Part shown: in pieces, positions 27,264 through 35,880 of the stretch
Position numbering within the stretch: position 1 is the first letter of the stretch
How the letters are laid out: the number at the start of each line of letters is the position of its first letter
Assembly (NCBI GenBank): GCA_900547685.1
Contig: URHS01000006.1
Span: 1-64,000, forward strand
Direction of reading: 5' to 3'
Length of the DNA stretch: 64,000 bases
Source: an uncultured Blautia sp.
GTDB lineage: Bacteria; Bacillota; Clostridia; Lachnospirales; Lachnospiraceae
Made by a program: the position numbers and the translations under genes
Notes under the pieces: model-generated
What the model saw: only the letters and a program-made list of their open reading frames with translations
The model's database searches: none
What the model was told of the DNA's origin: nothing

Positions 27264-27270
27264 GGTACCG
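27264..27270 (+). repeat. Right attachment core (attR), GGTACCG
   Basis: Second copy of the core. The right element arm to its left carries CAACC-A-CGAAT (27239-27249) and GGT (27254-27256). These are inverted counterparts of the left arm. sleC codons resume directly after the core. Confidence 0.8.
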
Positions 27271-27850
27271 CAACAAGGGATATGATTTTACTATTACTTC
27301 CTCAACCGCCTTCGACCATAAATGGATAAATGGACGAAATATCTTTGAAAGCATTTCCCGCATCGTGGATGAACTCTTTGATAATTATCTTTCAAGACCG
27401 GGCGTGAGACAACCGATTTTAACTCAGTATTGCGACGGACAGCGAGTGCAATGTCCAAACTGGATGACACAGTGGGGGTCGAAATATCTGGGTGACCAGG
27501 GATATTCTGCCATTGAAATCTTACGAAACTTTTACGGCAGCAACATGTACATCAACACGGCCGAAGAAATTTCCGGAATCCCTGCTTCATGGCCTGGGCA
27601 GCCTTTAGATATTGGTTCATCCGGAAGCAAAGTCCGCCAAATACAGGAACAACTCAATGCCATTGCAAATGCCTATCCGGCCCTTCCGAAAATCTCCGTA
27701 GACGGAGTCTTTGGAGAAAATACACAAAATGCCGTAAAAAAATTCCAACAAATTTTCGGGCTTCCTGCCACGGGAATTGTAGATTATTCCACCTGGTACG
27801 AAATTCAGGAACTTTACGTAGGGGTAACCAGAATTGCAGAATTAGTATAA
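27266..27850 (+). CDS. sleC: Spore cortex-lytic enzyme SleC, 3' part, interrupted
   Basis: The C-terminal 195 codons of SleC, in frame from the attachment core: YRNKGYDFTITSSTAFD, the catalytic-domain remainder (TQYCDGQRV, WMTQWGSKYLGDQGY), and a C-terminal peptidoglycan-binding type 1 domain (LDIGSSGSKVRQIQEQL, VDGVFGENTQNAVKKFQ). It has no start of its own except a fortuitous GTG at 27365. Joined to 12663-13348 it makes a 421-residue protein, close to the usual SleC length, with no frameshift or stop in either half. Intact coding suggests that function is still, or was recently, under selection. Confidence 0.88.
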   Translation, partial: YRNKGYDFTITSSTAFDHKWINGRNIFESISRIVDELFDNYLSRPGVRQPILTQYCDGQRVQCPNWMTQWGSKYLGDQGYSAIEILRNFYGSNMYINTAEEISGIPASWPGQPLDIGSSGSKVRQIQEQLNAIANAYPALPKISVDGVFGENTQNAVKKFQQIFGLPATGIVDYSTWYEIQELYVGVTRIAELV

Positions 27851-27891
27851 ATATTTCCGGCTGCTTAATATGACAGCTTCTCTCCTAAAAG

Positions 27892-27937
27892 AAAGACCTC
27901 CAATCGTCAGATTTTCTCTGACTTTTGAAGGTCTTTA
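27892..27937. terminator. Bidirectional terminator between sleC and rseP
   Basis: AAAGACCT and AGGTCTTT arms with an inner GTCAGA/TCTGAC stem form a long hairpin flanked by T-rich tracts on both strands. It serves the convergent sleC and rseP genes. Confidence 0.85.
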
Positions 27938-27947
27938 TCTTTTATTA

Positions 27948-29234
27948 TTATAATCTTCGAAAATCGTTAAACATCACAAATACCATTAAAAGCATCAACA
28001 AAACAAATCCTGCAAAATGTATCATTCCCTCTACATTTGGATTTAGTTTTTTCTTTCGCACAGCTTCCACAATCAGAAAAACAAGTCTTCCTCCATCTAA
28101 AGCCGGAATAGGAAGTAAATTCATAACACCTAAGTTAGCTGAAAGCAAAATTGCCCAATACAGCATTTGCAGCCATACCATAACGCTACCTTCCTCTTTC
28201 GCTTCTTCATAAGAATCACCGATAACATCAATAATTCCCACCGGACCGGAAAGATCATTTACACTAAATTGTCCCTTGATTAGCATCATAAGGCTTTCTA
28301 CGGTATTAGAAATCCAATATCGTACCTCAGAAGCGCTATATCTTAACACACCTAAAAAGTTCGTTTTTTCACGATACAGATTATAGATAAAACCGGTATC
28401 TACCTGCTTTGTCATCTGAGGTTTTAAAGAAAGAGTCTGTATCTCCCCATCTCTTTCAATCCCAAGACTAATTTCTGAACCATCCAACGGATTTTTCTCC
28501 CAATACTCCTGCAGTTCCTGACTGGTTTCAATGGCTTCTCCATTAATTTCCCTGATAATGTCTCCTGCCTGCACTCCGGCTTCCATCATAGAACCATTTA
28601 AAACAATCTGTGTGATTTCCGGTGCGCTATCCGGTGCAGGCACATAAGAAAATCCCAGCATATATTTTTCTTCACTGTATGCTTCAAAAGAAACTTCCTT
28701 TTTCTCATCATTTCGTTTATAAGTCAGGGTGATTTCTTCATCTTCCAAACCGTGAAGCATCATATAAGAGTCCAAATCTCTTCCTAAAACAATGCTTCTC
28801 CCTTGAAATTCTGTAATAATATCCCCCTCCTGAAGTCCCGCCTTAGCTGCAGGAGAATTTTCTTCTACCTGCAGTACACGAGCAGGATCATATCCTGCCA
28901 CGCTGGTAATAATCATGGCAAATACAAACGCCAGAATAAAGTTAAAAATAGGTCCTGCCGCAACAACAGATATTCTCGCCCATACTGATGCTTTATTAAA
29001 AGAGCCTTCGCTGTCATCATCATCGTCCTCACCTACCATCATGCAGGAACCGCCTATAGGAAATATTTTTAAAGAATAACGTGTTTCTCCTTTTTGAGTA
29101 GACAAAAGCCTGGGCCCCATCCCCAAAGAAAATTCCGTAACTTTAATTCCATTTCTCTTTGCCAAAAGGAAATGCCCCAGCTCATGAAAAATAATAATGA
29201 CGGAGAATATCAAAATTGCTATTAAAATTTTCAA
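27948..29234 (-). CDS. rseP: Site-2 protease RseP (M50 metalloprotease)
   Basis: A 428-residue intramembrane zinc protease that cleaves anti-sigma factors and signal-peptide remnants. The zinc motif HELGH is at residues 17-21 in the first membrane helix, two PDZ domains occupy the middle (VEENSPAAKAGLQEGD and IVLNGSMMEAGVQAGD), and the second zinc-site motif LLPIPALDGG is near the C-terminus. The start is a TTG at 29234 with AGGTGG 4 bp upstream, overlapping the dxr stop. The longer frame to 29294 is the end of dxr in another frame. It is the last gene of the pyrH operon. Confidence 0.93.
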   Translation of the reverse strand: MKILIAILIFSVIIIFHELGHFLLAKRNGIKVTEFSLGMGPRLLSTQKGETRYSLKIFPIGGSCMMVGEDDDDDSEGSFNKASVWARISVVAAGPIFNFILAFVFAMIITSVAGYDPARVLQVEENSPAAKAGLQEGDIITEFQGRSIVLGRDLDSYMMLHGLEDEEITLTYKRNDEKKEVSFEAYSEEKYMLGFSYVPAPDSAPEITQIVLNGSMMEAGVQAGDIIREINGEAIETSQELQEYWEKNPLDGSEISLGIERDGEIQTLSLKPQMTKQVDTGFIYNLYREKTNFLGVLRYSASEVRYWISNTVESLMMLIKGQFSVNDLSGPVGIIDVIGDSYEEAKEEGSVMVWLQMLYWAILLSANLGVMNLLPIPALDGGRLVFLIVEAVRKKKLNPNVEGMIHFAGFVLLMLLMVFVMFNDFRRL

Positions 29235-29235
29235 T

Positions 29236-30378
29236 TTACCACCTGCCCTCAATTCTCTTATATATATCTTGTTCAATATCCAAAATTTCTTCAACCGTAG
29301 GATTTAAAATTAATTCATGTTCATTCATAGCATTTTCAATAATTTCATAAATGTCTAAAAATCCGATTTTTCGATTTAAAAATAATGCCACTGCTTTTTC
29401 ATTAGCTGCATTAAAAACAGTGGGCATAGAACCTCCTGTTTTCGAAGCCTGCATTGCTAACGGCAGCCCTTTAAAAGTATCCATATCAGGATTTTCAAAA
29501 GTAATGGATGCCAGCTTTGCAAAATCCAGACGTTCCCCATCTAAATATTTACGCTCACCTTCATACAATGCATACTGAATAGGAAGACGCATATCCGGTG
29601 TGCCAAGCTGCGCCATAATACTTCCATCTTTAAATTCAATCATAGAGTGAATCACACTCTGAGGCTGTACCACTACCTGAATTCTATCCAAATCTACATC
29701 AAATAACCATTTTGCTTCCATAACTTCCAATCCTTTATTTACCAAAGTAGCGGAATCAATGGTAATTTTCTGCCCCATGGCCCAATTAGGATGCTTTAAT
29801 GCATCTTCTACACGTATATTTTTCAATTCTTCTGTTTTCTTTCCACGAAATGGTCCACCGGAGGCAGTAATCAAAAGTTTTTCGATAGTATTGGATTTCT
29901 CTCCGTTTAATGCCTGAAAAATTGCACTGTGCTCACTGTCTACCGGCAGAATTTTTACATGATGTTCTTTTGCCAGAGGCATAATAATATGCCCTGCCGT
30001 TACAAGAGTTTCTTTGTTAGCAAGTGCAATATGCTTTCCTGCACAAATCGCCGCAATGGTAGGACGTATTCCTATCATTCCCACAATGGCTGTTACCAGA
30101 ATTTCGGCTTCTTCCATAACTGCCAGCTCAATAAGCCCTTCCATTCCGCCTACCACTTTACACTTTGTATCTTGTACACGAAGCTTCAGCTCCTGTGCTT
30201 TTTTTTCATCTCCCACTGCAGCCAATTTAGGAGAAAACCGGCGAATTTGTTTTTCTAACAAATCAATATTTCTTCCCGCTGCAATTCCCACTACCTGCAA
30301 ATCATCATTTTTGCTGACAATATCAAGAGTTTGTGTTCCTATGGAACCTGTTGAACCTAAAATTGCAATTTTCTTCAT
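29236..30378 (-). CDS. dxr: 1-deoxy-D-xylulose 5-phosphate reductoisomerase
   Basis: A 380-residue enzyme making MEP, the committed step of the non-mevalonate isoprenoid pathway. The NADPH-binding motif GSTGSIGTQTLDIV is at the N-terminus. Substrate and metal residues appear in ALANKETLV, PVDSEHSAI, TASGGPFRG and NKGLEVMEA. It supplies precursors to UppS, encoded two genes upstream. AGAGG precedes the ATG. Confidence 0.97.
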   Translation of the reverse strand: MKKIAILGSTGSIGTQTLDIVSKNDDLQVVGIAAGRNIDLLEKQIRRFSPKLAAVGDEKKAQELKLRVQDTKCKVVGGMEGLIELAVMEEAEILVTAIVGMIGIRPTIAAICAGKHIALANKETLVTAGHIIMPLAKEHHVKILPVDSEHSAIFQALNGEKSNTIEKLLITASGGPFRGKKTEELKNIRVEDALKHPNWAMGQKITIDSATLVNKGLEVMEAKWLFDVDLDRIQVVVQPQSVIHSMIEFKDGSIMAQLGTPDMRLPIQYALYEGERKYLDGERLDFAKLASITFENPDMDTFKGLPLAMQASKTGGSMPTVFNAANEKAVALFLNRKIGFLDIYEIIENAMNEHELILNPTVEEILDIEQDIYKRIEGRW

Positions 30379-30390
30379 ACGCTTTCCTCT

Positions 30391-31203
30391 TTATATTAAA
30401 ACACTTGCAAGGAAATAGATAAACGGCGCTGTAAAAATAACACTGTCAAATCGATCCAATATACCGCCATGTCCCGGAATCAGTTTTCCGTAATCTTTTA
30501 TTTCCTTATTTCTTTTAATAGCAGATGCTGCCAAATCTCCTACCATAGAAATCAATGCTCCTACAGCACAGATAACGGCATACATTAACGGAGTATGACC
30601 ATCTGCCTGATTTACACCCGAAATTAAAAGTGCATAAAGCGCACCTAAAAGTGCTGCACCTAAAACGCCGCCTACGCCGCCTTCAATGGATTTCTTAGGG
30701 CTTAACACCGGCGCCATCTTATGTTTTCCAATTAACATTCCTACACAATATGCACAAGTATCGCTTCCCCATGAACTCAGGAAAATCAATCCTACCAGCC
30801 ATGCACCGCCTTCTAAAGCCCTTGTTTTATAAATGTAAGACAGCATAACTGCTACATATACAACTCCAAATAAAGCCGCCATAATCTGTTCTGCCCTGTA
30901 TTTAGGATAAGTAAACACATAGACACACATAATCAATACAAGAGTAAACAGTAAAATCATCATAGAAAATTTATCTGTTTTCACCCAGAGCAGGGATAAA
31001 TAATACAAAACAGTACCTATATAGCCTGCAATTTCCAACGCACCAAATCCTTTCTGATGCACCTCCATGGCACGATACAGTTCCCCTACTCCAATCAAAG
31101 AAATTGCCAAAAGTACTGCAAATAACACAGGACCTCCTGCAGCAACGGAAGCTATTGCAATTGCCACAAGAACAATCCCACTTAAAAGTCTTGTCTTAAA
31201 CAT
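30391..31203 (-). CDS. cdsA: Phosphatidate cytidylyltransferase
   Basis: A 270-residue polytopic membrane enzyme producing CDP-diacylglycerol from phosphatidate and CTP. The C-terminal signature lies in SWGSDTCAYCVG, LSPKKSIEGGVGG and the KDYGKLIPGHGGILDRFDS motif. About eight membrane helices are visible. AAGGAG at the end of uppS is its ribosome site, so the two are translationally coupled. Confidence 0.96.
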   Translation of the reverse strand: MFKTRLLSGIVLVAIAIASVAAGGPVLFAVLLAISLIGVGELYRAMEVHQKGFGALEIAGYIGTVLYYLSLLWVKTDKFSMMILLFTLVLIMCVYVFTYPKYRAEQIMAALFGVVYVAVMLSYIYKTRALEGGAWLVGLIFLSSWGSDTCAYCVGMLIGKHKMAPVLSPKKSIEGGVGGVLGAALLGALYALLISGVNQADGHTPLMYAVICAVGALISMVGDLAASAIKRNKEIKDYGKLIPGHGGILDRFDSVIFTAPFIYFLASVLI

Positions 31204-31204
31204 T

Positions 31205-31912
31205 TTACTCCTCCTTCACGCCGCCATATCTGCGATCTCTATGATTAAATTTATCAATTGCTTTTTCAAATTCATGTTTATCAAAATCCGGCCATGCCAC
31301 ATCAGTAAAATAGAATTCTGTATAAGCAAGCTGCCACATAAGAAAATTAGAAAGCCGTTCTTCTCCGCTTGTTCGAATCAGCAAATCAGGATCCGGAAGT
31401 CCTTTTGTATCCAGATAATCTGAAATCACATCTTCTGAAATCTGCTGCGGCAAAAGAACTCCTTTTTCTACTTCCTCTGCCATTTTCACTACTGCCCTTT
31501 TAATTTCATCGCGGCTTCCATAATTTAATGCGATCTGAAAATGAAGTTCATCGTACTGTTTGGAATATTCTTCCAATTCCTTTATTTTCTCCTGCAGATC
31601 CTCATCAAACATAGTCGGATCACCAATTACACGCACACACATTTTATTATCCTTGGAAATCTGAATACAGCGTTTCATATAATTGCGGAACAATTTCATC
31701 AGCCCGTCTACTTCTTCCTTAGAACGTTTCCAGTTTTCCGTAGAAAATGCATATACTGTAAGATATTTAACGCCCAACTCCTTTGCGATACTGCAGATTT
31801 TCTCCAGATTTTCACAGCCCTTAATATGTCCATACGTTCTGGGCATTCCTTTTGCTTTCGCCCAACGTCCATTTCCGTCTAAAATAATTGCTACATGCTT
31901 GGGAACTGTCAT
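31205..31912 (-). CDS. uppS: Undecaprenyl diphosphate synthase
   Basis: A 235-residue cis-prenyltransferase that makes the C55 lipid carrier for cell-wall synthesis. Key motifs: AIILDGNGRWAK with the catalytic aspartate, YAFSTENWKRS, and RTSGEERLSNFLMWQ. The ATG at 31912 has AGGAGG 7 bp upstream; the extension to 31942 is rejected. One gene downstream of frr, it is separated from it by a hairpin. Confidence 0.96.
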   Translation of the reverse strand: MTVPKHVAIILDGNGRWAKAKGMPRTYGHIKGCENLEKICSIAKELGVKYLTVYAFSTENWKRSKEEVDGLMKLFRNYMKRCIQISKDNKMCVRVIGDPTMFDEDLQEKIKELEEYSKQYDELHFQIALNYGSRDEIKRAVVKMAEEVEKGVLLPQQISEDVISDYLDTKGLPDPDLLIRTSGEERLSNFLMWQLAYTEFYFTDVAWPDFDKHEFEKAIDKFNHRDRRYGGVKEE

Positions 31913-31935
31913 ATTTCTTCCTCCTACGCATAAAA

Positions 31936-31966
31936 GAGGCACAATACGGAATTTGTATGTGCCCCT
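31936..31966 (-). terminator. Attenuator-like hairpin between frr and uppS
   Basis: On the minus strand GGGGCACA and TGTGCCTC pair, with an inner TAC/GTA extension, and are followed by TTTTAT. The short T tract suggests partial termination that would reduce uppS-rseP relative to pyrH-frr. Confidence 0.45.
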
Positions 31967-31980
31967 TCCTATGTTCTTTT

Positions 31981-32538
31981 TTATACAGTAAGAATTTCTT
32001 TTGATTTTTCTTCCACTGCTTTTTCAATTTCTTTTACAAACTTATCTGTAATTTTCTGTATCTGATCTTCTAATTCTTTAATTTCATCTTCAGATACGTC
32101 CTGCTTTGCCAACTTTTTAAAAGCGTCATTAGCATCACGGCGCACATTACGAACTGCAACTTTAGCTGCCTCGCCTTTTTTCTTAACGTCTTTTACCAGC
32201 TCTTTTCTGCGCTCTTCGGTCAGTTCCGGCAGTACCAGACGAATGATTTTGCCATCACTGTTCGGATTTAAATTTAAATCAGAAGATAAAATTGCTTTAC
32301 TGATTTCTTTAATCAAAGATGATTCCCAAGGCTGAATCTGAATCATTCTTGCTTCCGGAACCGTAATATTTGCCACCTGCTGAAGCGGTGTTGGTGTTCC
32401 ATAATAGTCTACGGTAAGTTTATCTAAAATATGCGGATTTGCACGTCCTGCACGAATGGTAACCAATTCCTTTGTAAGACTTTCCAGTGTCTTTGTCATT
32501 TTGTGTTCATATACCTGAATTCTCTCATCTGTTGCCAT
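31981..32538 (-). CDS. frr: Ribosome recycling factor
   Basis: A 185-residue factor that splits post-termination ribosomes together with EF-G. The all-helical hinge protein is recognisable from RAGRANPHILDKL, YYGTPTPLQQVANI, IRLVLPELTEERRKELVKD and VRNVRRDAND. It has a perfect AGGAGG. It is directly downstream of pyrH, the near-universal arrangement. Confidence 0.98.
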   Translation of the reverse strand: MATDERIQVYEHKMTKTLESLTKELVTIRAGRANPHILDKLTVDYYGTPTPLQQVANITVPEARMIQIQPWESSLIKEISKAILSSDLNLNPNSDGKIIRLVLPELTEERRKELVKDVKKKGEAAKVAVRNVRRDANDAFKKLAKQDVSEDEIKELEDQIQKITDKFVKEIEKAVEEKSKEILTV

Positions 32539-32567
32539 GTTTTTTTCCTCCTAATTTTAAGTTCCGA

Positions 32568-33263
32568 CTATACAAGCACCTTTGTACCTGTGAATTTGCC
32601 ATGAGCAGTATTAACAATGCTATTTTCTTCATTTAAACCAAATACCAGCATTGGCATTTTATTTTCCATGCACATGATAGAAGCTGTCATATCTACAACT
32701 GCCAGCTTTTTGTCAATGACTTCCTGAATGTGAACCTCGTCATATTTTTTTGCATTTGGGTTCGTTTTAGGATCACTGTCATAAACACCATCTACAGCTT
32801 TTGCAAGGAAAATAGTTTCTGCTTCGATTTCAATAGCACGAAGTACAGTAGCTGTATCTGTTGAGAAATAAGGATGTCCTGTTCCGCCTGCCATAAATAC
32901 AACCATACCTTTTTCAAAGTATTTGTTTGCACGATCTTTGGAAAACAGCTTTGTGAAAGAACCGCACTCAAACGGTGTGAGTACACTTGTCTTCATTCCT
33001 GCTGCACGGAAAATTTCAGAAACATAAATACAGTTCATAACTGTTGCCAGCATACCAATTTGATCTGCTTTTGTTCTGTCAATATTCTCGCTGGTACGTC
33101 CTCTCCAGAAGTTTCCTCCTCCGATTACAATACCAACCTGAATACCTTCTTCTACAAGTACCTTTACCTGTTTTGCAACTTCCATAACGGTAGCTTCATC
33201 AAAACCTGTTTTTTTCGGTCCGGCTAAAGCTTCCCCACTTAATTTCAATAAAATTCGTTTCAT
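32568..33263 (-). CDS. pyrH: UMP kinase
   Basis: A 231-residue hexameric bacterial UMP kinase of the amino-acid-kinase fold, converting UMP to UDP. Motifs: KLSGEALAG, VIGGGNFWRG, FMAGGTGHPYFSTDTA, ILAKAVDGVYDSDP. The ATG at 33263 follows AAAGGAG. The longer frame to 33350 overlaps the promoter and is rejected. It is the first gene of the pyrH-frr-uppS-cdsA-dxr-rseP operon; no tsf/rpsB lies immediately upstream. Confidence 0.97.
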   Translation of the reverse strand: MKRILLKLSGEALAGPKKTGFDEATVMEVAKQVKVLVEEGIQVGIVIGGGNFWRGRTSENIDRTKADQIGMLATVMNCIYVSEIFRAAGMKTSVLTPFECGSFTKLFSKDRANKYFEKGMVVFMAGGTGHPYFSTDTATVLRAIEIEAETIFLAKAVDGVYDSDPKTNPNAKKYDEVHIQEVIDKKLAVVDMTASIMCMENKMPMLVFGLNEENSIVNTAHGKFTGTKVLV

Positions 33264-33321
33264 TGTATAAACTCCTTTATCTCTTAATTCCCGTAACGGC
33301 ATAAAGTACCGCTTTTCCTTA

Positions 33322-33350
33322 AGTATACCTATAAAACTCTCCGATTTCAA
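33322..33350 (-). promoter_or_regulatory. Sigma-A promoter of the pyrH-rseP operon
   Basis: On the minus strand TTGAAA (33345-33350), 17 bp, TATACT (33322-33327). The predicted leader is about 50 bp. Confidence 0.8.
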
Positions 33351-33377
33351 GAAATTTTTCTGAAACTTTCTTTTCCT

Positions 33378-34748
33378 TTATTTTAATCCTGCGAAAAGGC
33401 TCCAGTACCCCTGAATAAAAATATAAAATACTACAATTGGAAGCACAAATGTAAGATATACTCTCATTTTTTTCGGGAAAGATATACCTTCTCCTGTATT
33501 GGCTTCTTTCAGGAAGTTCTCCCAGCCCCAGCCATACTTATTCACACAGAATAACAGATAAACCAGTGAACCAAGAGGCAGCATATTATTGCTTACCAAA
33601 AAGTCTTCTAAATCCATAATCTGTTTACCTAAGATTGTAAAATCGCTCCAGATTGTCATACCGAAAATACAAGGCAGGGACAAAATGAAAATAGCAACTC
33701 CATTTATCAAAACTGCCTTTTTCAAACTCCAGTTCCATAAATCCTGTGCGAAGGAAATAATATTCTGGAATACTGCAATAATCGTAGATAATGCAGCAAA
33801 AGTCATAAATAAGAAAAACAGAGAGCCCCAAAGTCTTCCGCCCTTCATTTCATTAAATACATTTGGAAGTGTAACAAATACGAGTCCCGGTCCTTCTCCC
33901 GGATTAATATCAAACGCAAAACAAGCAGGGAAAATAATCAGACCTGCAATCAAAGCCACACTTGTATCCAAAATGGTAATATTGATTGCTTCCCCTGTAA
34001 GCTTTCTCTCTTTTCCAATATAACTTCCAAAAATAGCCAGTGCTCCAATACCTAAACTAAGAGTAAAGAAAGCCTGTCCCATAGCAGCAAAAACCACCTC
34101 AGAAATTCCTGACTCTATAAGTTTACCAAAATCAGGAAGCAAATAAAATTTAAGCCCTTCAGATGCACCCGGAAGCAGGCAGGAATTAATTGCCAATACT
34201 ACCATGAGCCCTAAAAGCACTACCATCATAATCTTATTAATACGTTCCACTCCACTTTGCAGTCCCATAGAACATACAAAAAAGCCAATAAGAACAATGA
34301 CTGCCATCCAAAAAATCATAGTCGGCATATCTGTAGTAAGTTTTGCAAACTCAGCTCCTACTCCATCAGGGTCAAGTCCTACAAAATCCCCCTTTAGCAT
34401 TTTTACAAAATATGCCAACATCCATCCACCAATGGTGGTATAAAACATCATTAAAAGATAATTTCCCGCCATGCCGAAATAACGGTAAATATGCCACTTT
34501 GTTCCCTCTTTTTCCAGAACATTAAAAGATGTTGCAATACTTTTCTGACTTGCTCTTCCTACGGAGAATTCCATTACCATAATAGGAAGTCCTAAAACAA
34601 GTAAAAAAAATAAATAAATTAACACAAACGCTGCGCCGCCATATTTCCCTGTGATATAAGGAAAGCGCCATACGTTTCCAAGTCCAATGGCACAACCTGC
34701 TGAAATCAGGATGAAGCCAATTCGTGAGGAGAATTTTTCTCTTTCCAT
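33378..34748 (-). CDS. Sodium-dependent amino-acid symporter (NSS/LeuT family)
   Basis: A 456-residue neurotransmitter:sodium symporter family protein, likely importing an amino acid with Na+. The N-terminal signature GFILISAGCAIGLGNVWRFPYITGKYGG contains the unwound helix-1 ligand site (I split it here only for naming). Eleven to twelve helices are visible, as in MhsT-like bacterial members. The substrate cannot be read from sequence. GAGGT precedes the ATG. It has its own promoter and is probably monocistronic. Confidence 0.93.
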   Translation of the reverse strand: MEREKFSSRIGFILISAGCAIGLGNVWRFPYITGKYGGAAFVLIYLFFLLVLGLPIMVMEFSVGRASQKSIATSFNVLEKEGTKWHIYRYFGMAGNYLLMMFYTTIGGWMLAYFVKMLKGDFVGLDPDGVGAEFAKLTTDMPTMIFWMAVIVLIGFFVCSMGLQSGVERINKIMMVVLLGLMVVLAINSCLLPGASEGLKFYLLPDFGKLIESGISEVVFAAMGQAFFTLSLGIGALAIFGSYIGKERKLTGEAINITILDTSVALIAGLIIFPACFAFDINPGEGPGLVFVTLPNVFNEMKGGRLWGSLFFLFMTFAALSTIIAVFQNIISFAQDLWNWSLKKAVLINGVAIFILSLPCIFGMTIWSDFTILGKQIMDLEDFLVSNNMLPLGSLVYLLFCVNKYGWGWENFLKEANTGEGISFPKKMRVYLTFVLPIVVFYIFIQGYWSLFAGLK

Positions 34749-34827
34749 ATTATGTACCTCTTCTTCTTTTTCTTTATCTCACCAAAGCGTTGATGTGCAA
34801 CGACTTTACAGAGATGATTTTCAGGTA

Positions 34828-34856
34828 ATTATAACATGGTTCTTACTTGCTTTCAA
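34828..34856 (-). promoter_or_regulatory. Sigma-A promoter of the NSS symporter
   Basis: TTGAAA (34851-34856), 17 bp, TATAAT (34828-34833) on the minus strand. The -35 box lies inside the last codons of the upstream nucleoid-associated protein gene. Confidence 0.8.
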
Positions 34857-35865
34857 TACTTCCGATATTTTTAATTAAAACAGAAATCGTTCCATCCGGA
34901 TTTGTAATAAATTCTATTTTATCTTTGTTGTTATATTCCTCCATAGGTATTTTTAACTCAATTCCCGTATCTGTCATTAAATGCTGCTTTGTAAATTTTT
35001 TTGTTGTAAGAGGATTTTGAGGTTCTATAGTCGCCTCAGTAAGATTATATTTTTCCAGCTTCTCCTGAACCTCCTCTTTCATCTGAGGATGTTCTTTGAA
35101 GATTTTATCAATCACCACAGGAACCTCCAATCCACCCTGTTCTGAAAATTCCTGATTTAAAATACTTTTGGTTTCCATTTGTACTTCAAACTGTTCAGAG
35201 TCATGAAAATACTTTTTTTGAACCTCTGTCACAGCTTTATTCACAATAGCAAGCTTTGTCTTAGAAGATAAAGAACCTTTACACTTTAAAAAACTCTGAG
35301 AAAAATAATTAGTCTTTACACCATTTACATCGTATTTCTTTTCTACCAGACGAACATACTGAGGAGCCATAAGATCAATCAATGCAGCTTCCGTAAGTTT
35401 TTGTGTCTCTCCCGGAAGAATTGCTTTCTGTTTAATAATATCATTATTATTTCCCCAAGGATCTGAATTTGTCAGATGGGTATATGAAGTCTTATAATTC
35501 ATTTTTAAAAGTGCCAGATAAAAATGCTGTTCCACCTGATACTCTACCACCAACAAATCTGCTGCCGGAATATCAATATTCTGATTCATAAGTATATAAA
35601 GTTCTCCCGCAATCTTTTGTGACACTTCCAAAAACTTCTCAGAATTCCATTCTTCCACCAATGGAAAAATGGAAGATTCTTCTGTAAAACTACAATTTTT
35701 TATCTCATCACTGCTGTCAATTTTAAATATATGACTTTTTAAAAAATCGGAAAAATCCGAACCACAATCCAACAACGTATCGGATAATACCGGCACTCCC
35801 AATGCAGAGTCCAAAATATGTACCACTGCCTGCTGAATTTTAATTTCTTCTTTTGATGCCACCAT
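34843..35865 (-). CDS. 37-kDa nucleoid-associated protein (YejK/NdpA family)
   Basis: A 340-residue protein with the NA37 layout: a mixed N-terminal domain beginning KIQQAVVHILDSALGVPVLSD, then a middle part (LLVVEYQVEQHFYLALLKMNYK) and PQYVRLVEKKYDVNG, and a C-terminal helical region. E. coli YejK associates with the nucleoid, but its role is poorly known. It lies 15 bp after the ABC permease gene on the same strand, possibly the last gene of that operon. The ribosome site is weak (GGGA). Confidence 0.8.
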   Translation of the reverse strand: MVASKEEIKIQQAVVHILDSALGVPVLSDTLLDCGSDFSDFLKSHIFKIDSSDEIKNCSFTEESSIFPLVEEWNSEKFLEVSQKIAGELYILMNQNIDIPAADLLVVEYQVEQHFYLALLKMNYKTSYTHLTNSDPWGNNNDIIKQKAILPGETQKLTEAALIDLMAPQYVRLVEKKYDVNGVKTNYFSQSFLKCKGSLSSKTKLAIVNKAVTEVQKKYFHDSEQFEVQMETKSILNQEFSEQGGLEVPVVIDKIFKEHPQMKEEVQEKLEKYNLTEATIEPQNPLTTKKFTKQHLMTDTGIELKIPMEEYNNKDKIEFITNPDGTISVLIKNIGSIESK

Positions 35866-35880
35866 TTCTTTCGTTCCCTT

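Larger units (their letters stand above)
13342..27270 (+). mobile_element. 13.9-kb serine-recombinase element inserted in sleC
   Basis: The element is bounded by direct copies of GGTACCG at 13342-13348 and 27264-27270. The large serine recombinase gene ends 14 bp before the right copy, the normal place for such an integrase relative to its attachment site. The sleC frame is in the same phase on both sides, so precise excision leaves a seamless 421-codon gene. Joining the two element ends gives an imperfect palindrome centred in the repeat. The cargo has no phage structural, replication or conjugation genes. It encodes a kinase/phosphatase operon and a giant surface protein, plus gene remnants showing earlier rearrangement. 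Confidence 0.88.
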
